NCBI GenBank assembly: GCA_900767685.1
Contig: CAAGAB010000207.1
Span: 1 to 5,483, forward strand
Origin: an uncultured Coprococcus sp.
GTDB lineage: Bacteria > Bacillota_A > Clostridia > Lachnospirales > Lachnospiraceae
Length of the DNA: 5,483 nucleotides
Direction of reading: 5' to 3'
The notes beneath the pieces are model-generated. The model was not told the DNA's origin. It searched no databases and saw only the letters and a program-made list of their open reading frames with translations. Positions within the stretch are counted from its first letter, which is position 1. Every line of letters starts with the position of its first letter. Both the position numbers and the translations under genes were made by a program. This document shows, piece by piece, positions 4,814 to 5,483 of the stretch.

Positions 4814-5483
4814 TGAAGAAATGGTCTAAGATTATATTTATATGCATTATGCTGCTTCTCATATATATGCCTATACTGATACTGGCTGTGTACAGCTTCA
4901 CGACATCGGCAAATATCGGAAGCATTCACGGATGGTCGCTCCACAATTATGTGACTCTGTTCACCAAGGATGAGCTGAGGTCAATGATCGTTGGAACTGT
5001 TCTTCTGGCTGCCGGTTCAGCACTGATAGCAACCATTCTAGGAACACTCGGTGCCATAGGTGCTTTTTATTCAAAAAAATGGGCTTCAGCATCGATAAAT
5101 GCCATGAATGAGGTGCCTGTTGTAAATGCAGATGTTGTGACAGGTTTCTCTATATGTATACTGCTCATAGTTGCATTTGGCATGAGCAAGGACAGCTATG
5201 TTCCACTTGTCATCGGCCATGTGGTTTTGTCGGCACCTTTCGTATATCTGTCAGTGGTGCCAAAGCTCAAGCAGATGGACAGCAGTCTGTATGAGGCTGC
5301 GTTAGATCTGGGAGCTACACCTTTCCAGGGACTCACAAAGGTAGTGATACCTCAGATACTTCCGGGTATTATTTCGGGATTTGCGCTGGCTGTTACACTG
5401 TCACTGGATGATTACTTCATCGCGACATACACCAAGCCTGCGACATTTGACACCATAAGTACTTACGTTGTAAATGCGACAAA
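4813..5483 (+). CDS. potC: Spermidine/putrescine ABC transporter permease PotC (3' partial)
   Basis: The frame opens at ATG 4813, overlapping the potB stop by one base (TAATG), and runs off the right edge after 223 complete codons. Roughly 40 residues would be missing relative to a typical PotC of about 260. The N-terminus (MKKWSKIIFICIMLLLIYMP) is a basic residue cluster followed by a membrane helix. Further hydrophobic segments lie at about 58-85, 105-122, 129-148 and 182-199. The EAA loop reads EAALDLG (161-167) and then VVIP (177-180), matching the permease consensus. The segment after it, including TLSLDDYFIATYT, is typical of PotC-type permeases. PotC pairs with PotB as the second channel half. 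The gene for the binding protein PotD probably follows outside the window. Confidence 0.92.
   Translation, partial: MKKWSKIIFICIMLLLIYMPILILAVYSFTTSANIGSIHGWSLHNYVTLFTKDELRSMIVGTVLLAAGSALIATILGTLGAIGAFYSKKWASASINAMNEVPVVNADVVTGFSICILLIVAFGMSKDSYVPLVIGHVVLSAPFVYLSVVPKLKQMDSSLYEAALDLGATPFQGLTKVVIPQILPGIISGFALAVTLSLDDYFIATYTKPATFDTISTYVVNAT

Overview
The window looks like chromosomal DNA of a Gram-positive Clostridia-type anaerobe, most likely a Lachnospiraceae relative (Roseburia/Coprococcus/Butyrivibrio-like). The reasons are moderate-to-low GC, strong AGGAGG-type Shine-Dalgarno sites, frequent ATA and AGA codons, and the style of the encoded proteins. This placement is an inference from sequence style, not a database match.

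Layout: (i) 1-213 is the end of an unrecognised reading frame that enters from the left edge. (ii) 214-579 holds no convincing full gene. It contains a short membrane-peptide ORF (350-433) with a good ribosome binding site, probably the head of a frameshifted or decayed gene. It also contains a striking repeat cluster: a perfect 17-bp inverted repeat (492-537) and a third, direct copy (555-568) that runs up to the next gene's ribosome binding site. (iii) 580-1995 encodes a solitary ATPase of the ATPase_2 + DUF234 type: a P-loop STAND/AAA-like NTPase, a winged helix and a C-terminal PD-(D/E)XK-like domain. (iv) 1996-2549 is 554 bases without a credible gene. It is rich in potential RNA structure: a 16-bp stem plus U-tract that probably terminates the ATPase gene, a predicted three-helix junction ending in six U's, strands with competing pairing options, and an 11-bp hairpin abutting the next Shine-Dalgarno. 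(v) 2550-5483 is a spermidine/putrescine-type ABC importer operon, potA-potB-potC, with potC cut off by the right edge.

PotA supplies ATP hydrolysis, and PotB and PotC form the membrane channel. The binding protein PotD is not in view and would be expected just downstream. The genes are packed tightly (14 bases between potA and potB, a 1-base overlap between potB and potC), so they are very likely co-transcribed. PotA is longer than usual because its C-terminal TOBE-like regulatory domain appears duplicated.

The two places most worth a second look are the repeat cluster in front of the ATPase/nuclease-like gene, which suggests autoregulation or a selfish module, and the long structured region in front of potA, which could be an undescribed cis-regulatory RNA controlling polyamine import. 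Both are read by eye; no folding or homology search was run.
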